From Conus ventricosus (Eukaryota > Mollusca > Gastropoda > Neogastropoda > Conidae): a stretch of 64,000 nt of DNA. Each line of letters opens with the position of its first letter. Positions within the stretch are counted from its first letter, which is position 1. The notes under the pieces were generated by a model. It searched no databases, was not told the origin of the DNA, and saw nothing but the letters and a program-made list of their open reading frames with translations. The position numbers and the translations under genes are program-made. Shown here in pieces: positions 50,282 to 62,249 of the stretch. The stretch lies in contig CM031618.1 of NCBI GenBank assembly GCA_018398815.1, forward strand, positions 46,389,752 through 46,453,751, in the 5' to 3' direction.

Positions 50282-51060
50282 TCACAGACGGGGAAAACTC
50301 CAAACTGTAAACCCCCATGACAGGGGAAATTCCATACTGAAAACCCCATGACGGGGGCTTTCCCCAATACTGTAAACCCCAAATGACAGGGCCCAACTGT
50401 AAAGGGCCAGGGCAGGGAACCCATATTTGGTAAACCCAGGGCGGGGGGCCATTTCCCATACGTAAAGCCATGACGGGGACACTCCATACGTAAACGCCAT
50501 GACAGGGGCTTTCCCAAACCCGTAAAAAAAGCCATGGCGGGGGCACCCCAAATTTTAAACCCATGGCGGGCACTCCATACTGTAAACCCCCTGGCAGGGG
50601 CACTCCATACTGTAAACGCCATGGCGGGGGCATCCATACTGTAAACCCATGAAAGGGGCCCCATACTGTAAACGCCATACGGGGGACACTCCATACTTTA
50701 AACGCCATGACAGGGCACTCCATACGTAAACGCCATGACGGGGACACCCTTTTCTGTAAACCCCCATGACGGGGGCACTCCATACTGAAAACGCCATGAA
50801 AAGGGACCCCTCCATACTGAAAACGCCCAAAAAGGGGCCCACTCCAAAACTGAAAACGCCAGGGAAAAGGGGCCTTCCATACTGAAAAACCCCCATGACG
50901 GGGAAAACTCCATCTGAAAACCCGCCATGACGGGGGCACTCCAGCTGTAAACGCCATCCCGGGACACCCAAATACTGTAAACCCCCATGACGGGGACACC
51001 CCCATACTGAAAACGCCATGAAAGGGACACTCCATACTGAAAACGCCAGGGCGGGAAAAC
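50282..51060. repeat. 30-bp minisatellite, about 25 units, upstream of FMO copy B
   Basis: The unit is close to CCATACTGTAAACGCCATGA plus CGGGGGCACT, and is disturbed by the poor sequence quality here. Because 30 is a multiple of three, a long minus-strand frame with a 10-residue repeat appears; I do not consider it a gene. No such array is seen upstream of copy A. Confidence 0.85.
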
Positions 51061-51764
51061 TTTTCCCAAAGTCAAACCCAGCCTCGTCGAAAGTTCAAAA
51101 AGGCCCGCTTTTCGCTTGCCAGGGCTGACTATTCTTCTACACCCCTTTGGGTGTGAAATCTAAAAAAAAAAGGGCCCTTAAAAAGTTTAGACTGAGGGGA
51201 GGGTTTCTTTTGATAAATACAAACCCTACCCCAAAACACCCCCAAACATAGACGTAACTGAAAACTAAACAATAAAAGGGTGTTGAGCGGGAAAGGGGGT
51301 TTATTGGGGGGTGGGGCGGCACGAAATAAACCCGGGTGACCCAAAAAGGGGCGGGGGAATGCTTTCCTCACGCCCCGGTTCATTTTAATTCACAATGCCG
51401 CTTTTCTGGCCTCAAAACCCCAGTGAACACTTAATGATTTCTTGTTTTATTCCCCAAAACATGTTTCTTGACACAAACATGAAAACATTCGACTTTTTTA
51501 AAAGCCACAAACACTTTAACAACAAAAGGGTTAGTGTGACAAGGGGACAAGGTAAACATCTGAGTGCAAGTCAGGGTTTTGGAAAAATTTAAATTTTGGC
51601 ATACCCCTCAACCGGGTTGGGGCGGCAGAAAAAGATACACAAATTGAGAAATGCTACATTTTGGTTCAGTTTTTACGGTTCCTCCTTCCCTTCATTTAGA
51701 AGTAAACATATTTTTCTTCTAGTTTCATAACGTCTTTTTCAAAAAAGAACCAAACAAAAACAAA

Positions 51765-52170
51765 GATGGCCGACCAAAAAAAGAGTAGCGAAAAACGGGC
51801 TGGGTAAGCGCCCGGGGGGGCCATAAAAATCGGTGTGGACGAGGGCGGGAAAACCTTTTGTGTTTTGAACGTCCCGCCGAAAAGGGGGGGGGCCCCCCTT
51901 TGGGGGGGGGGGGAATCCCCCCAGAAATTTGGCGAAAAAGGGTCAGAGTTGTCAGAAACCCCACCGTCATCAACACTACAAGGAGATGATGAGTTACAGC
52001 GATTTCCCCCCTGCCCAAAGTACCCCAACTTCATGCACAATTCTTTGGTGTGGGGGAAAATTCAAAAAATAAAGCAGACACTCCACTAAACACACATCCG
52101 GGACAAAATGAGTCAAGCGGGGCAGCCCTGCATCCGACTATCCGACTACAGGCAAATGGACCCTACAGCC
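51765..52170 (+). pseudogene. FMO copy B exon 1 (degraded)
   Basis: Readable patches match copy A exon 1: AAAGAGTAGCG, GTCATCAACACTA, AGGAGATGATGAGTTACAGC, and TACCCCAACTTCATGCACAA. The Rossmann region is unreadable. The start codon seems present as ATGGCCGACC near 51766. Confidence 0.75.
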
Positions 52171-52482
52171 CTGATGCTTTTGTGAAGATTTAAAGGGGCG
52201 TGCTACTAAATCAAATTAATGAACGCTTTTTTAAAACGTGATAAACAGGGTTTTAGGGCTTTTCAGAGCATTTCCTGTTCCCAAAAAACACAAAACAGTG
52301 TTTTTTCTTTTATTCTTTTGGGCCCAAATTTTTTGTTGGGGGTTTTTTTAACATTTAATTTAAGATTTTTTTGAAATTTTTCCTGCATCTCTCACTTTGC
52401 AACTGAAACGGCAAAGGGCAGCGCACAATTTTTGAAGCTTTTGTGGCAAACCCCCCAGGGACTCCTGAAAATCAAATCTATC

Positions 52483-52700
52483 ACTACTATCTATCTATTT
52501 TCAAACTATCTATCTATCTATCTATCTATCTATCCATCCATCCAACCAACCTTTCCCCCATCCAAACCACCATCCATGTATGTATGTCTGAAAAGTATGG
52601 TTTGTAAAGATGTAAGTAAGTATGTATGTATGTAAAGTATGGATGTATTTAAAGTATGTATGAAATTTTTATGTAAGTAATGTATGGGATGTATGTATTA
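52483..52700. repeat. ATCT and ATGT simple repeats
   Basis: (ATCT)n 52490-52533 and (TATG)n-like runs 52577-52690 in intron 1 of FMO copy B. Confidence 0.9.
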
Positions 52701-53989
52701 TGGGATGAGATTATGAAAGTGCACAACATACATGCATACATATGAAAACCCGGGAAAGACACATTTACAAAAAACAAAAAAAAAAAAAAAGCAGACATTT
52801 AGTAAGCGCACACACAGCATAAACTTTGAAAAATTTTTTTGAGTTTTTTTTATGTATCAGACAATGGTTTTGGTGATGTCCCGATTACCGTTAAACCCTT
52901 TCCCGTCCCACAGTTGGAAATTTCGGGATATTTATTGATCAATCTTCCACTTTGGGAAATAAATGTCTGCTTGCAGATATTTTTCGAAGTAAAAAACCCT
53001 TTCCCAGATTTTGTTCCCAAAAAAATCCAATTTTCAAAACAAACGGCCTTTTTAAAAAACGGTTTAAAGGAAAAAACCTAGAGGGGTTTTAAAAACTCTA
53101 AAATTTTTTTTTTTCTCAGTATATTTTTAAATGTCCCGAAAACAGTCCAGTCTTTGTACAAACAAATTTGGGAAAAGGGGTTCTACAACGCGGGAACAAA
53201 AGCTAAAAAATATCCAAGTTTAAAGCCCATTTAAAAATTTTTCCTCAACCTCCTTTTTTAATTAAAAAAACTAAAGCCTTTCTTAAGGGGTTCAGAACCC
53301 CAAATTTACTTTGGCCCCGAACACCAAGGCTACAATTTAAAATGTTGGGTATGCCACAAAGTTATGTGGGGAAAGGCTTTTAGCGTGAAACAAATTTCCC
53401 AGCATAACATTATTAGTCCCCCAAATCCCCCGAATTCCCTAGTGGGGGCTGCCCCTGGGCGGGGTAAACAAAAAAAGGGCCAAAAACAAAGTTTAAAGTT
53501 TTTCATACCCGCTGATGCATTTGGTTTCCCAAAATGTTCAAAAAATTCGCCCGTTCGGTGATCCCTGGAACTTTTTCCAGGGAACCCAAAAACCCAAAAA
53601 CAACAAAAAAGTTCATGTTCAATAAAGTCATTTTTTACCCACAAAGGGTTTTTAGGGAAAAGCTCAAAAAAAATTCCCCTTTGGCATTATAATTTAATTT
53701 TTAATTTTTTAAATGCATACAACTTAAAGTTTCGAACATTTCCAAAAAAGCCCCGGTTTCTGATTTTTACTTTCACACATACATTTAAACCCAAAAATTT
53801 TAGTTTCTTTTTCAGATTGGGCTCCTAGTCCTTTTAAAGGGTTCCCTTGTTCCTAGAGAATTGGTACGTTTTTTTGGGAAATTTTTTTGGGTTTCCCTGC
53901 TTAGTTCATTGGGGATAACCCCTTCCTTTTTAAAAATGCATACATCCAAGCCAACCCCAATAAAACTGACCGTGTGTTTCAACAGTTCA

Positions 53990-54232
53990 AACCACCAAGT
54001 GGAGACGCCCGGGACCGGGGGGGGGTTCATGCCGTGATGGTGTGTAAACCCGGACCCCATGCTGACAAGAACGGCCCACCTTTCCCCGGGCCTGGCCGAC
54101 TTTCCCGGGAAAAGGTGGTCCAATTTCCCCCACTACAGGGAGCCTTCTGATTTCGATGGAAAGCGAGCTGTTGTCGTCGGCATCGGAAACTCAGCGGGTG
54201 ATATGGCAGTGGAACTCAGTCGTGTTGGACAG
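53990..54232 (+). pseudogene. FMO copy B exon 2
   Basis: The first part is degraded. From about 54140 it is clean and encodes the second half of the FMO exon, including the NADPH motif as GIGNSAGD. The donor is GTGGGT at 54233. In this motif, Ala replaces the Gly seen at the same place in copy A. Confidence 0.8.
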
Positions 54233-54346
54233 GTGGGTCAACATCAGTCAAGGGAAAGTTTAGATTCCTCAGAAATATCTCAGAAGGTACAACAGAAATG
54301 TTCACACGTGTACACATTGATTCTGAATTCCCATTAAACAACATTC

Positions 54347-54429
54347 TCCCTGTCTCTGTCTGTCTGTCTCTCTGTCTATCTGCCTCTCTGTTTCTCTCTC
54401 TCCCCTCCCCTCTCTCTCTCTCTCCCTCT

Positions 54430-54476
<47 letters not shown>
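54347..54476. repeat. CT-rich simple repeat, FMO copy B intron 2
   Basis: GTCT-rich then (CT)n. It corresponds to 17505-17570 in copy A. Confidence 0.9.
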
Positions 54477-54477
<1 letters not shown>

Positions 54478-54735
54478 CACTCCTATGCATGCATTCTGTA
54501 TTAGTTTTAACTACTAGTACAAACAGAAAAAAACATACATGTTACTATGCAAAAATATTGTATGGTACTGTGCTGAATTAATAGTTTTTTTTTGCATTCA
54601 TAGTATGTCCAAACGAATTTGGTCATCAGGATTTTTTTTCTGTATACACTCAGTTGCTATGTGTTTTGTGTTTAATTCAGTGCTAATTGACATTTTTCTC
54701 GTCTAAGAAATTATCATCCGTTTACCTGCGTTCAG

Positions 54736-55714
54736 GTGTACCTCAGCACCCGCGTGGGTCGTGGATAACGGATAGGATCGGTCCCTGGGGCATGCCATCT
54801 GACATGCTGAGAATTCGCCGATGTAGTGAGGTCCTTTAACAGTCTCCTCCCCGCCCCTGTCTGCTTTGGTGGTTGACCACAGAATCAACGGTCGGATGGA
54901 CCATGACTTGTACAGCTTGAGGCCAGAGCCCCCCCCCCCCCCCCTCCCCTGGGCTCAGCAACTGACGCCACAGCTGTTCAGAGCTAGCCACTTAGTTTTG
55001 AGAGGAAGGGGATTTTACAGGTCGCCCACAGCTGCAGAGGCCAAGCCGTGAATGCAGGTCAGGGAAATAAAAGGGGTGTTTTCTGCAGGCTGCTCCCCAC
55101 CAGCCAGCTAACCGCGCTGTACTCAGCGAACTGAATGTCATCTGTGTGAAGCCGGTCTGGCAACAATGTGTTCGGCATTGCTGAGCGGCCATTACAAGCA
55201 GGGTTGTTAGTTTGATAATTAGTAGTTGTCATAAAAAAATGTAATACATCTGTTCTTTTGAAATGACTGAATAGGCAAATTCCCGACAATTCTTTTAATA
55301 CCAAACTCGACTAGGTTTATTTTCCTGTAGATAATGTAGATACGGCATGAAAGCTTGTACACATGTGGTCAGGCGATATTCAAACAATGACAAAACACAC
55401 ACACACACAATTGTGCAAAAATGACGTCATCACTTTCTGGAACTTAATTTCCCTAGTTAACTAGTACACAAGTTTGATACATGCCTATGCTTGGACTACA
55501 ACAACAAAAATGTTGGGTCAGAAACGTGTAAGCCTTGTTTGTTCGCCCTTTAACTAAGTGTCTCGAATGGGACGAAAAAATAAAGCTGTGGACGGTCAAC
55601 GATGACCTGGCCAACCGCATCGCCTGTGGCAGTGTGAAGGTCAAGACTGACGTCAAACGCTTCACGGCCACAGGTGTGGAGTTTGTGACGGGACGTTTGA
55701 GGACGACATTGACG
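54736..55714 (+). pseudogene. FMO copy B exon 3, split by an insert
   Basis: The first part (54736 to about 54965) begins VYLST like copy A, then accumulates changes and a C-run near 54930-54945. The second part (55595-55714) resumes with TVNDDLANRIACGSVKVK and ends with a donor GTGAGA, but has lost one base in GTGACGGGACG. The roughly 640 bp between have no donor or acceptor at the borders, contain AATAAA words (55066 and 55579), and are absent from copy A. Confidence 0.8.
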
Positions 55715-57044
55715 TGGTGAGAGCTTCTCGTCAATGTACGTTCAGTTGGGCTAAGTGTAGGTTTAGTCAGGCTAATGCACCTTGACAGCTCGGTCGTCCA
55801 CTGTGAGGCCATCTTGGCCCTGAAAATGCGAGAGGTCCTGTAAATGAAAATATGAGACAAGACCCACATGTGAACGTCTGCTTTGGACCTTGAAAGTGAA
55901 AAGGCATTGTAATAAGTAAGTATGTAATGTCGCTCATAGCTCAGCCGACCGCAAAGGGCCGTCTCAGGCTGTCATCGCTTTTGATGTCAGCTCACAAGTC
56001 ATATAAAAATACCCAACTCATTCACAGAATTCAGGCATTGTGATAATTGATAAACTTCTCAAAGGAAAGTAAAATTTACCACTCACATTTATTGCTGTGT
56101 TTGTTTGTCAACACGGTTAAACATAAACTATTGAACAAATTTTAACGAAATTTGGTGGAAGATGGGATATTGCCCGAGGACAGTCCCGTTCAATTCTGTG
56201 CAGACCTGTAATACGCACACTGATCAAAGGACGTTCAACTTTAACAGGGTCTTTGCTCTCCCAAGTACCTTTGTTGAAGTTTCGCTTTCTTTCTTCGACC
56301 ACATGCAGCAATACAAAGCCGGAGAAATAAGACTTGTTTTTTTCTAACTGTATGTTGATTTCTGTCGTTTGTTTGTTCGTGTTCGGCCTAAAGAAGAATA
56401 ATAGGTCAAACTTCATTGCTTCACTGTTTTAAACGGTTCACATTTTCTACATCTCTTTTCAAGTTCTTTTTTCATTATGGTTTACTCCTTCCAAGTACCA
56501 CGTTAAGCTCATGAATCCATCAAAACGGAAATAACTTTGAATAGATAAGCAGGGATTTCTTATCTGTCTGAATTTGATTTCACAAAACTTCTTCTTCTTT
56601 CAGCGGTCAAATTGTTTTTGGTTGCGTCAGATCTTCAATCCTATCGCCATGATGAATCCCACAGTCTTCTTGAGTCTTAAACGGCTGCCCCAAAGCTGCA
56701 TCTGTGCTTCTGCACCCTCTGGCCAAATTTGACGCCGTAGAACATCATGGGCTGGACAGTGTTGGAGATGTGTTCTGGGGTCTGAGATCCAGTGTCACAC
56801 GGACATTCATCTGTGTGGCAATCGTAATTCTGCTGAGGTGGCTCAGCAGTGGGCAGGGGCCAGTTCTCAGTCTGGAGAGGATTGTTTGCTGGTATCCCTG
56901 GAGCTAGTGGATTGGATCAGCACCACTGTCAGTACCCAGCCTTCTCTTCCACTGGTTTTGGTATTACTTTAGAAAACAAAAATGGGAATGTTTGTAGATC
57001 TTACAGGCGTTCGGACAGAACTTATGGGCAGAGGGAGAATCGTA

Positions 57045-57082
57045 CGTGTGTGTGTGTGTGTGTGTTGTGTGTGTGTGTGTGT

Positions 57083-57118
<36 letters not shown>

Positions 57119-57139
57119 GTGTGTGTATGTGTGTGTGTG
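57045..57139. repeat. TG microsatellite, FMO copy B intron 3
   Basis: (TG)n with TGTTGTG interruptions, followed by TTTGTCCCCCGTC as in copy A. Confidence 0.95.
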
Positions 57140-57544
57140 ATTTGTCCCCCGTCAAACACGACAAAACAGGATTGTTGTTGCCAGTCTTCTTCTTGATTAA
57201 TTCATTTTCTCCATCTGTGTATTTCAACCTTTATTCATTTATCTTTTACCTGTAAACCATTAGTTGAATGTGTGATTCAGATGTGTTTGTTAAAATTAAT
57301 ATATAAGATATTTTTAACAACATGTTGTTCAATTGCTTATTTATTTACGTATTCACTCATTTGTTTAAAATTGTGCCCACTTCGTAACCGTTCAACGGGC
57401 GTCTGTTTTTATTGTTGGTGTGCGTGCCGTTCCTTTGTTAACGCTCACACGATTACAAGATGGGTTAATTAAAAATTCACGAATTAACCAGCTGCATTGA
57501 ATGGTTATAATAATCTTTAACTGCTAAACACTGCAATGTTCCAG

Positions 57545-57751
57545 GTGTTTCTGGATACTGGCTATAAGTTCGGCTTCCCCTTTATGGACAAGTCTGTGGT
57601 GGACGTGAAGGAGAACAGACTGCCCTTTACAAGTACATGTTCCCCCCTGACCTCCAGCATCCCACTCTGGCTGTCATTGGATTCTTCCAGCCTGTGGAGC
57701 CATCAAGCCCCTCCAGAATTACAGTGTCGTTTGGCGACCAGAGTGTTCAAA
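57545..57751 (+). pseudogene. FMO copy B exon 4
   Basis: Starts with VFLDTGYKFGFPFMDK; Asp replaces the Ala of the usual ATGY motif seen in copy A. It is 207 bp against 210 expected, because three single bases are lost (near 57633, 57693 and 57709), so the middle is out of frame. The acceptor TTCCAG is intact and the donor is GTCAGT. Confidence 0.85.
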
Positions 57752-57889
57752 GTCAGTACCAATGTCTGTGGAGTATAGTGTTGGATTTTTATTATTACAT
57801 TGCAGGTCTCTCACAGGAAATTGATCTGATTGCTGAAACAGTTGAATGTTTGTGAGAACGTACAGATTCAGATGAATATGGTCACACGC

Positions 57890-57911
57890 ACGCAGGCACG
57901 CACACACGCAC

Positions 57912-58006
<95 letters not shown>
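57890..58006. repeat. CA/CACG microsatellite
   Basis: (CACG)n then (CA)n in intron 4 of copy B, at the place where copy A holds the piggyBac-like element. Confidence 0.95.
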
Positions 58007-58007
<1 letters not shown>

Positions 58008-60089
58008 ATGAAACAGTAATTTCTCATGCTTTATGCGCTGACGAACTTGAAAACACAATGTGTAAGACATGAAGCTCAAAATGTGTTATCATATTATTAA
58101 AAACAAATGTTGAGTTTCTGGCACCAGACAATAGAATACAAAAAGAGTGGAAACTCTGCTTCCTAAAGCCAGAGAAAAAAAGCTTTGAAAACAACTTTCT
58201 GCTGTTCTTATTGAGCTGAGGACAAATGATGACAGCGACGAGTTTATAATGGCATAAACTGCACAACACACAAACGTTGCATATCATAAAAGTAAAGAAT
58301 GCTTTACGGTGGTTACTGCTTTAAATAATATTAAAAATTTAAATCGTTGCGCAATGCCGATAATATTACAAATTCAATCGTTACGCAATGCCGATAATAT
58401 TACAAATTCAATCGTTACGCAATGCCAATCTACTTGACTCGGCTTCCTCAATCTACAGCAACGACAACGACAATAACAACAACACAACACAACAATAACA
58501 ATAATGATAATGATGATATTAATGATAATAGTAATAATAATAATGTGGAAAACAAACGGAAAGGAAGGGGAACTAATAATAATAATAATTGTTATTACCA
58601 TTATTTTTAAATTATTGTAATCATCATTGTCATTATAATATTATTATAATGATTCTAATTATGATTATTTTCATTATTGTTATTATCATTATTATCATCA
58701 TGGTAAACAATGATAACAAGGATAAGTAATAATCATTTTGATTACATCATTATTATCTAAAATTGGCAAATAGAGTGGTATTCTTTGAACGAAGAATTAC
58801 ATAATTTTGCATCTGAACACGATTTCATATTCCCACTAGGTAAAACTGACACAGGCTCTGAGGTTTAAATCCTCGTATAACTAAAAACCTTGACTGTGTT
58901 GAAATACCTGATGGGCGATGTCTCTTTTGCTGTCTGTTCTTCATTCGTCTTTAGATATCTTGTCCATTGCATTCAGTAGGTTGTTGCTTTTTCTGATCAA
59001 CCATAATGATTTTTAAACCAAAGGGAAGAATAGTATACCCGACCTGAAAATACATGTTCGCTCCTTAAAAATCGCCAGGATGAGGAAGGCGTACATGCAA
59101 AACCATAAATGGAAAGCAATAATACATTCATTATATCCCGAAATAAATAACTTTGATGCCTATGGACCTGACAGGTTTGTGGAAAGCAATGTTATAAACA
59201 AATTTTAGAAAGGAGTTTTCCAAACACATCAAAGGTTCTGCAAACATATAGAATCCACCAAAGTACAGATGTAGTCACTTAACCTATTTTGTGTAATGAA
59301 AAGTTTAAAGTCAGAGAAAAACCATTCAATTTAAACAAGAAATAGATGCAGAACATTGTATTTCTTAGTGAAACATTTACTCGACAACGATGCCAATTTT
59401 GTAAGCTGTCAAGACCTGTCACAGAGAAGCTGGCTTTGTGTGTTGTGAACTATGGCCTAGCAAGTGTAGCTATGGACCCACGTAGTGGCGCCTCCTTGAT
59501 GAAATGAATCAGATGCTGTGTCAATTAGTTCTAACGAGAAGTCACGACATGGTCCATGGTCAGTAATGACTGAAGGTCCTGCGGACTGGTGGTGAACACT
59601 TCGGGGCTGTTATCAGGACTCTCACATCCGACGTCAATGACAGAGACCACCACTGTTGTGACAAACGCTTGGTTTAAAATCCGCTGATTTTACTTCGTTC
59701 AAGCCTTGGTTTCTTTCTTGCTTGCCTGGAAACCAGCTAAGGCTAAATTTACATAGAACGTAAGATTAATGAATGTGTTTGATCCCCTGTACACATGCTG
59801 ACACAAACACGTTCAACCATCTGCAGCCGAGTCCAAGGTATACTGTGCTGTAATACTAGTTTTAGAAATGCAAAAAAAAGACAGGAACGTAAGTCGGAGG
59901 AGGTTTGTAAGGGAAACAAAGAGGTGGGTTCTAAGAATAACGAAAGGAAGGCTGTGTTTCCAGTCTTCCCTTCTGAATCAGTCACACGCTCTTCCTGGTG
60001 CTTGCGAGGTCAAAAGATGACACAATGTTGTTCCGATTGCTGATGTGTTTCACAACTGACATGACCCGTGGTTTGTGTTTCCCGTGCAG
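58007..60089. other. Rest of FMO copy B intron 4
   Basis: Contains an AAT/ATT-rich low-complexity patch (58455-58720), two near-identical words around CGTTACGCAATGCC near 58380-58430, and otherwise unique-looking DNA. No gene is recognised. Confidence 0.6.
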
Positions 60090-60254
60090 GGAGAGGTGAG
60101 CTTCCATCTTCTCCTCAGATGTGGGGAGACATCCGGGCCAAGCAGACGGCCATGGCCAAGCGGTACGTCAAATCCCAGCGCCACACCATCCAGGTGGATT
60201 GGATCCCGTTCATGGACGAGCTGGCAGAATTGACCGGATGCAAACCAGACTTGG
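60090..60254 (+). pseudogene. FMO copy B exon 5
   Basis: Nearly identical to copy A exon 5, with YVKSQRHTIQVDWIPFMDEL, but one base is missing in the first 25 bp (GTGAGCTTCC against CTGAGGCTGCC), shifting the frame. The donor is GTGAGT at 60255. Confidence 0.88.
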
Positions 60255-60277
60255 GTGAGTGGGTGGAGTGTGTGTGT

Positions 60278-60338
60278 CCATTGTGCGCGCGTGTGTGTGT
60301 ATGTGTGTGTGTGAGCGCGCTACGTATGTATGTTTATA

Positions 60339-60389
<51 letters not shown>

Positions 60390-60454
60390 TGTGTGTGTAG
60401 TGTGTGTGTGTGTGCGCGCGCGCGCTCGCGCGTGTGTGAAATGTGTTTGTGGCA

Positions 60455-60523
<69 letters not shown>

Positions 60524-60529
60524 ACGCGC

Positions 60530-60596
<67 letters not shown>

Positions 60597-60645
60597 TGCA
60601 CGCGCGTATGTGTGCACGAGCGCGCGGGCATGTGTGTGTTGTGTG

Positions 60646-60729
<84 letters not shown>
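60278..60729. repeat. TG/CGCG and GA microsatellite, FMO copy B intron 5
   Basis: (TG)n with CGCGCG blocks to 60648 and (GA)n to 60729, the same order as in copy A, ending about 70 bp before exon 6. Confidence 0.97.
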
Positions 60730-60731
<2 letters not shown>

Positions 60732-60798
60732 CTGAGAATACGCCCATAACGCCCCTTAATTAAAATACTCAGGGGAACAAAAATCGATTTCATGACAG

Positions 60799-61051
60799 TG
60801 TCCCTGCTGAAGACTGACCCCAGACGGGCCCTTTTCCACGTGTTCTTTGGTCCCTGTACCCCCTGCCAGTACCGCCTGATGGGACCTGGGCGGTGGAAGG
60901 GGGCCCGGGACGCCGTCCTGACCACCATGGACAGGGTACGCTACCCGCTCAGTACCCGACCTCTCCCTCCTTCTGCAGACCAGCATCACGTCGTCATGTG
61001 GCCCTGGCTCTGGTGCTGCTGCTCGTTCTGGTGTGGTCGGTCTTTCTCTGA
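60799..61051 (+). pseudogene. FMO copy B exon 6
   Basis: Open through [17 protein letters not shown] and [13 protein letters not shown]. One base is missing near 61002 (ATGTGGCCCTGG against ATGTGGCTCCTGG), which moves the hydrophobic tail out of frame; in the expected frame it would end at TGA 61049-61051. A possible polyadenylation signal AATAAA is at 61309-61314. Confidence 0.88.
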
Positions 61052-62249
61052 AGACAGGTGCTGAGCAACAAGACCTTGGGCCACGATCTACAATTCCGAG
61101 GAGCTGAACTGCACACAGCATACAGTACACAGGTTGTAAGCAGGAAGCTGAGGTTTGGACAGGAACAGGTTGTTGTACTGATTTTAATGCCATTTACTCG
61201 TCTGATTTCGCCAGATTAGAAATCAAGGATCAAAATGCAAAGTGTTTGTCATGTGATGTTTGTCACTTTGTATTGAATAGGTGTAATGAGTTTTTGAACG
61301 AAATTTAAAATAAAAGCTGAGCAAAAACAGGAAGACTGACCGTGTTCCCATTACATGACGTGTCTCTAAGAGCCAGTACTGCTAAATATCTGACCACCAT
61401 TGTTGATGTCTTCATTTCACTGGCCTCGTGAAAGCAAGACATATTATGAAAGGAAGTGTAGAGTACATCCTTGTAGGTTAGTGTTTGAACCATGAAGCTC
61501 CTATCATCATCCTCATCCTTGTTACAGTCTAAAATGACTTGGCCATTCATTGGCTGTTATCCACCTGACCTCAGAGTTGTTTCCCTTCTGACGTCCATGC
61601 CTTTAGGAGCAAGAAATGAGGCCACTAGACTGTGAAACGAAGAGAACAAACAGGTTACAAATCAAAGCTAAGTTATATTTGTCTGTCTACTGTTTCCAGT
61701 GTTGTTTCTCCTGTTGTACCGTTTCTTTAATGGCAATCGAGGTGTGCCCCCAAGTGAAACTTTCAGACGGTTGCACGGGGAGCTCACCACGCCTCGCCTC
61801 TCCTAAAGAATTTTTCACACGTTTAGAATATCGAAAATATGCAGGGCCTAAAAAGAAATGAAAACGGAAAAATAATTTTGGAAAGATTTCGGATGCATGA
61901 CATTACCCCCCCCCCCCCCCCTCCCGATGAGAGACCACCAAGTTTCTATAGCGTAGCATGTTCTTTATTTTTCAACCTTTTATGAAAATACCTGTTCTAT
62001 CTGGATTGGGACAGAACTAACCGCGAGCTTGTTAGCTTGTCCAGGTAATTTTTCCCTGACGGGGCAGAACGCAGTATCTAAACAAACATGTACGAAAATT
62101 CCAGATAAATGATAGGTTAACGGATTATGGTCTGTCTGGAGAATAGACGGTTTTACCCTTAAGTTTGGCTAGTGCCCAATGTTCGCAGGTATTCTCTCTC
62201 TCCCTCTCTCTCTGCAGTGTTGTATTGACATTCTCTGTCAACCGATGTG
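61052..62249. other. Region 3' of FMO copy B to the end of duplicon B
   Basis: Carries the 3' UTR and the block shared with 41918-42450. It has the empty SINE site near 61520 and a C-run at 61906-61922. Confidence 0.6.

Larger units (their letters stand above)
48310..54140. other. Degraded, homopolymer-rich stretch (probable assembly or polishing artefact)
   Basis: Runs of four or more A, C, G or T are extremely frequent, and comparison with duplicon A shows bases replaced by neighbours in runs and bases lost (for example, exon 1 of FMO near 51960-52050 is readable only in patches). Sequence on both sides is normal. This pattern fits low-coverage consensus or failed polishing rather than natural mutation. 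Open frames in this stretch should be ignored. Confidence 0.8.
51765..61051 (+). pseudogene. Flavin-containing monooxygenase, copy B (damaged)
   Basis: Same exon order as copy A: exon 1 about 51765-52170, exon 2 about 53990-54232, exon 3 in two parts (54736 to about 54965, and 55595-55714), exon 4 57545-57751, exon 5 60090-60254, exon 6 60799-61051. Exon 1 and the first part of exon 2 are in the degraded stretch. Exon 3 is split by about 640 bp with no splice signals that would rescue it, and its first part is poorly conserved. Exons 3, 4, 5 and 6 each carry one or more single-base indels. The splice sites of exons 4, 5 and 6 are intact. It could be a pseudogene, or a real gene seen through a bad assembly; the exon 3 insert favours a pseudogene. 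Confidence 0.8.
48059..62235 (+). other. Duplicon B (FMO segment, shorter copy)
   Basis: Direct repeat of duplicon A, 14.2 kb. It carries FMO copy B. Compared with A it lacks the TIR element, the piggyBac-like element, the SINE and the roughly 12.3 kb around LTR element 2, and it has its own 30-bp array (50282-51060) and an insert in exon 3. Confidence 0.85.

Noticed and set aside
50244..51035. Long minus-strand open frame (263 codons) with a ten-residue repeat
   Set aside because: It is created by a 30-bp minisatellite, whose unit is a multiple of three, in badly degraded sequence.
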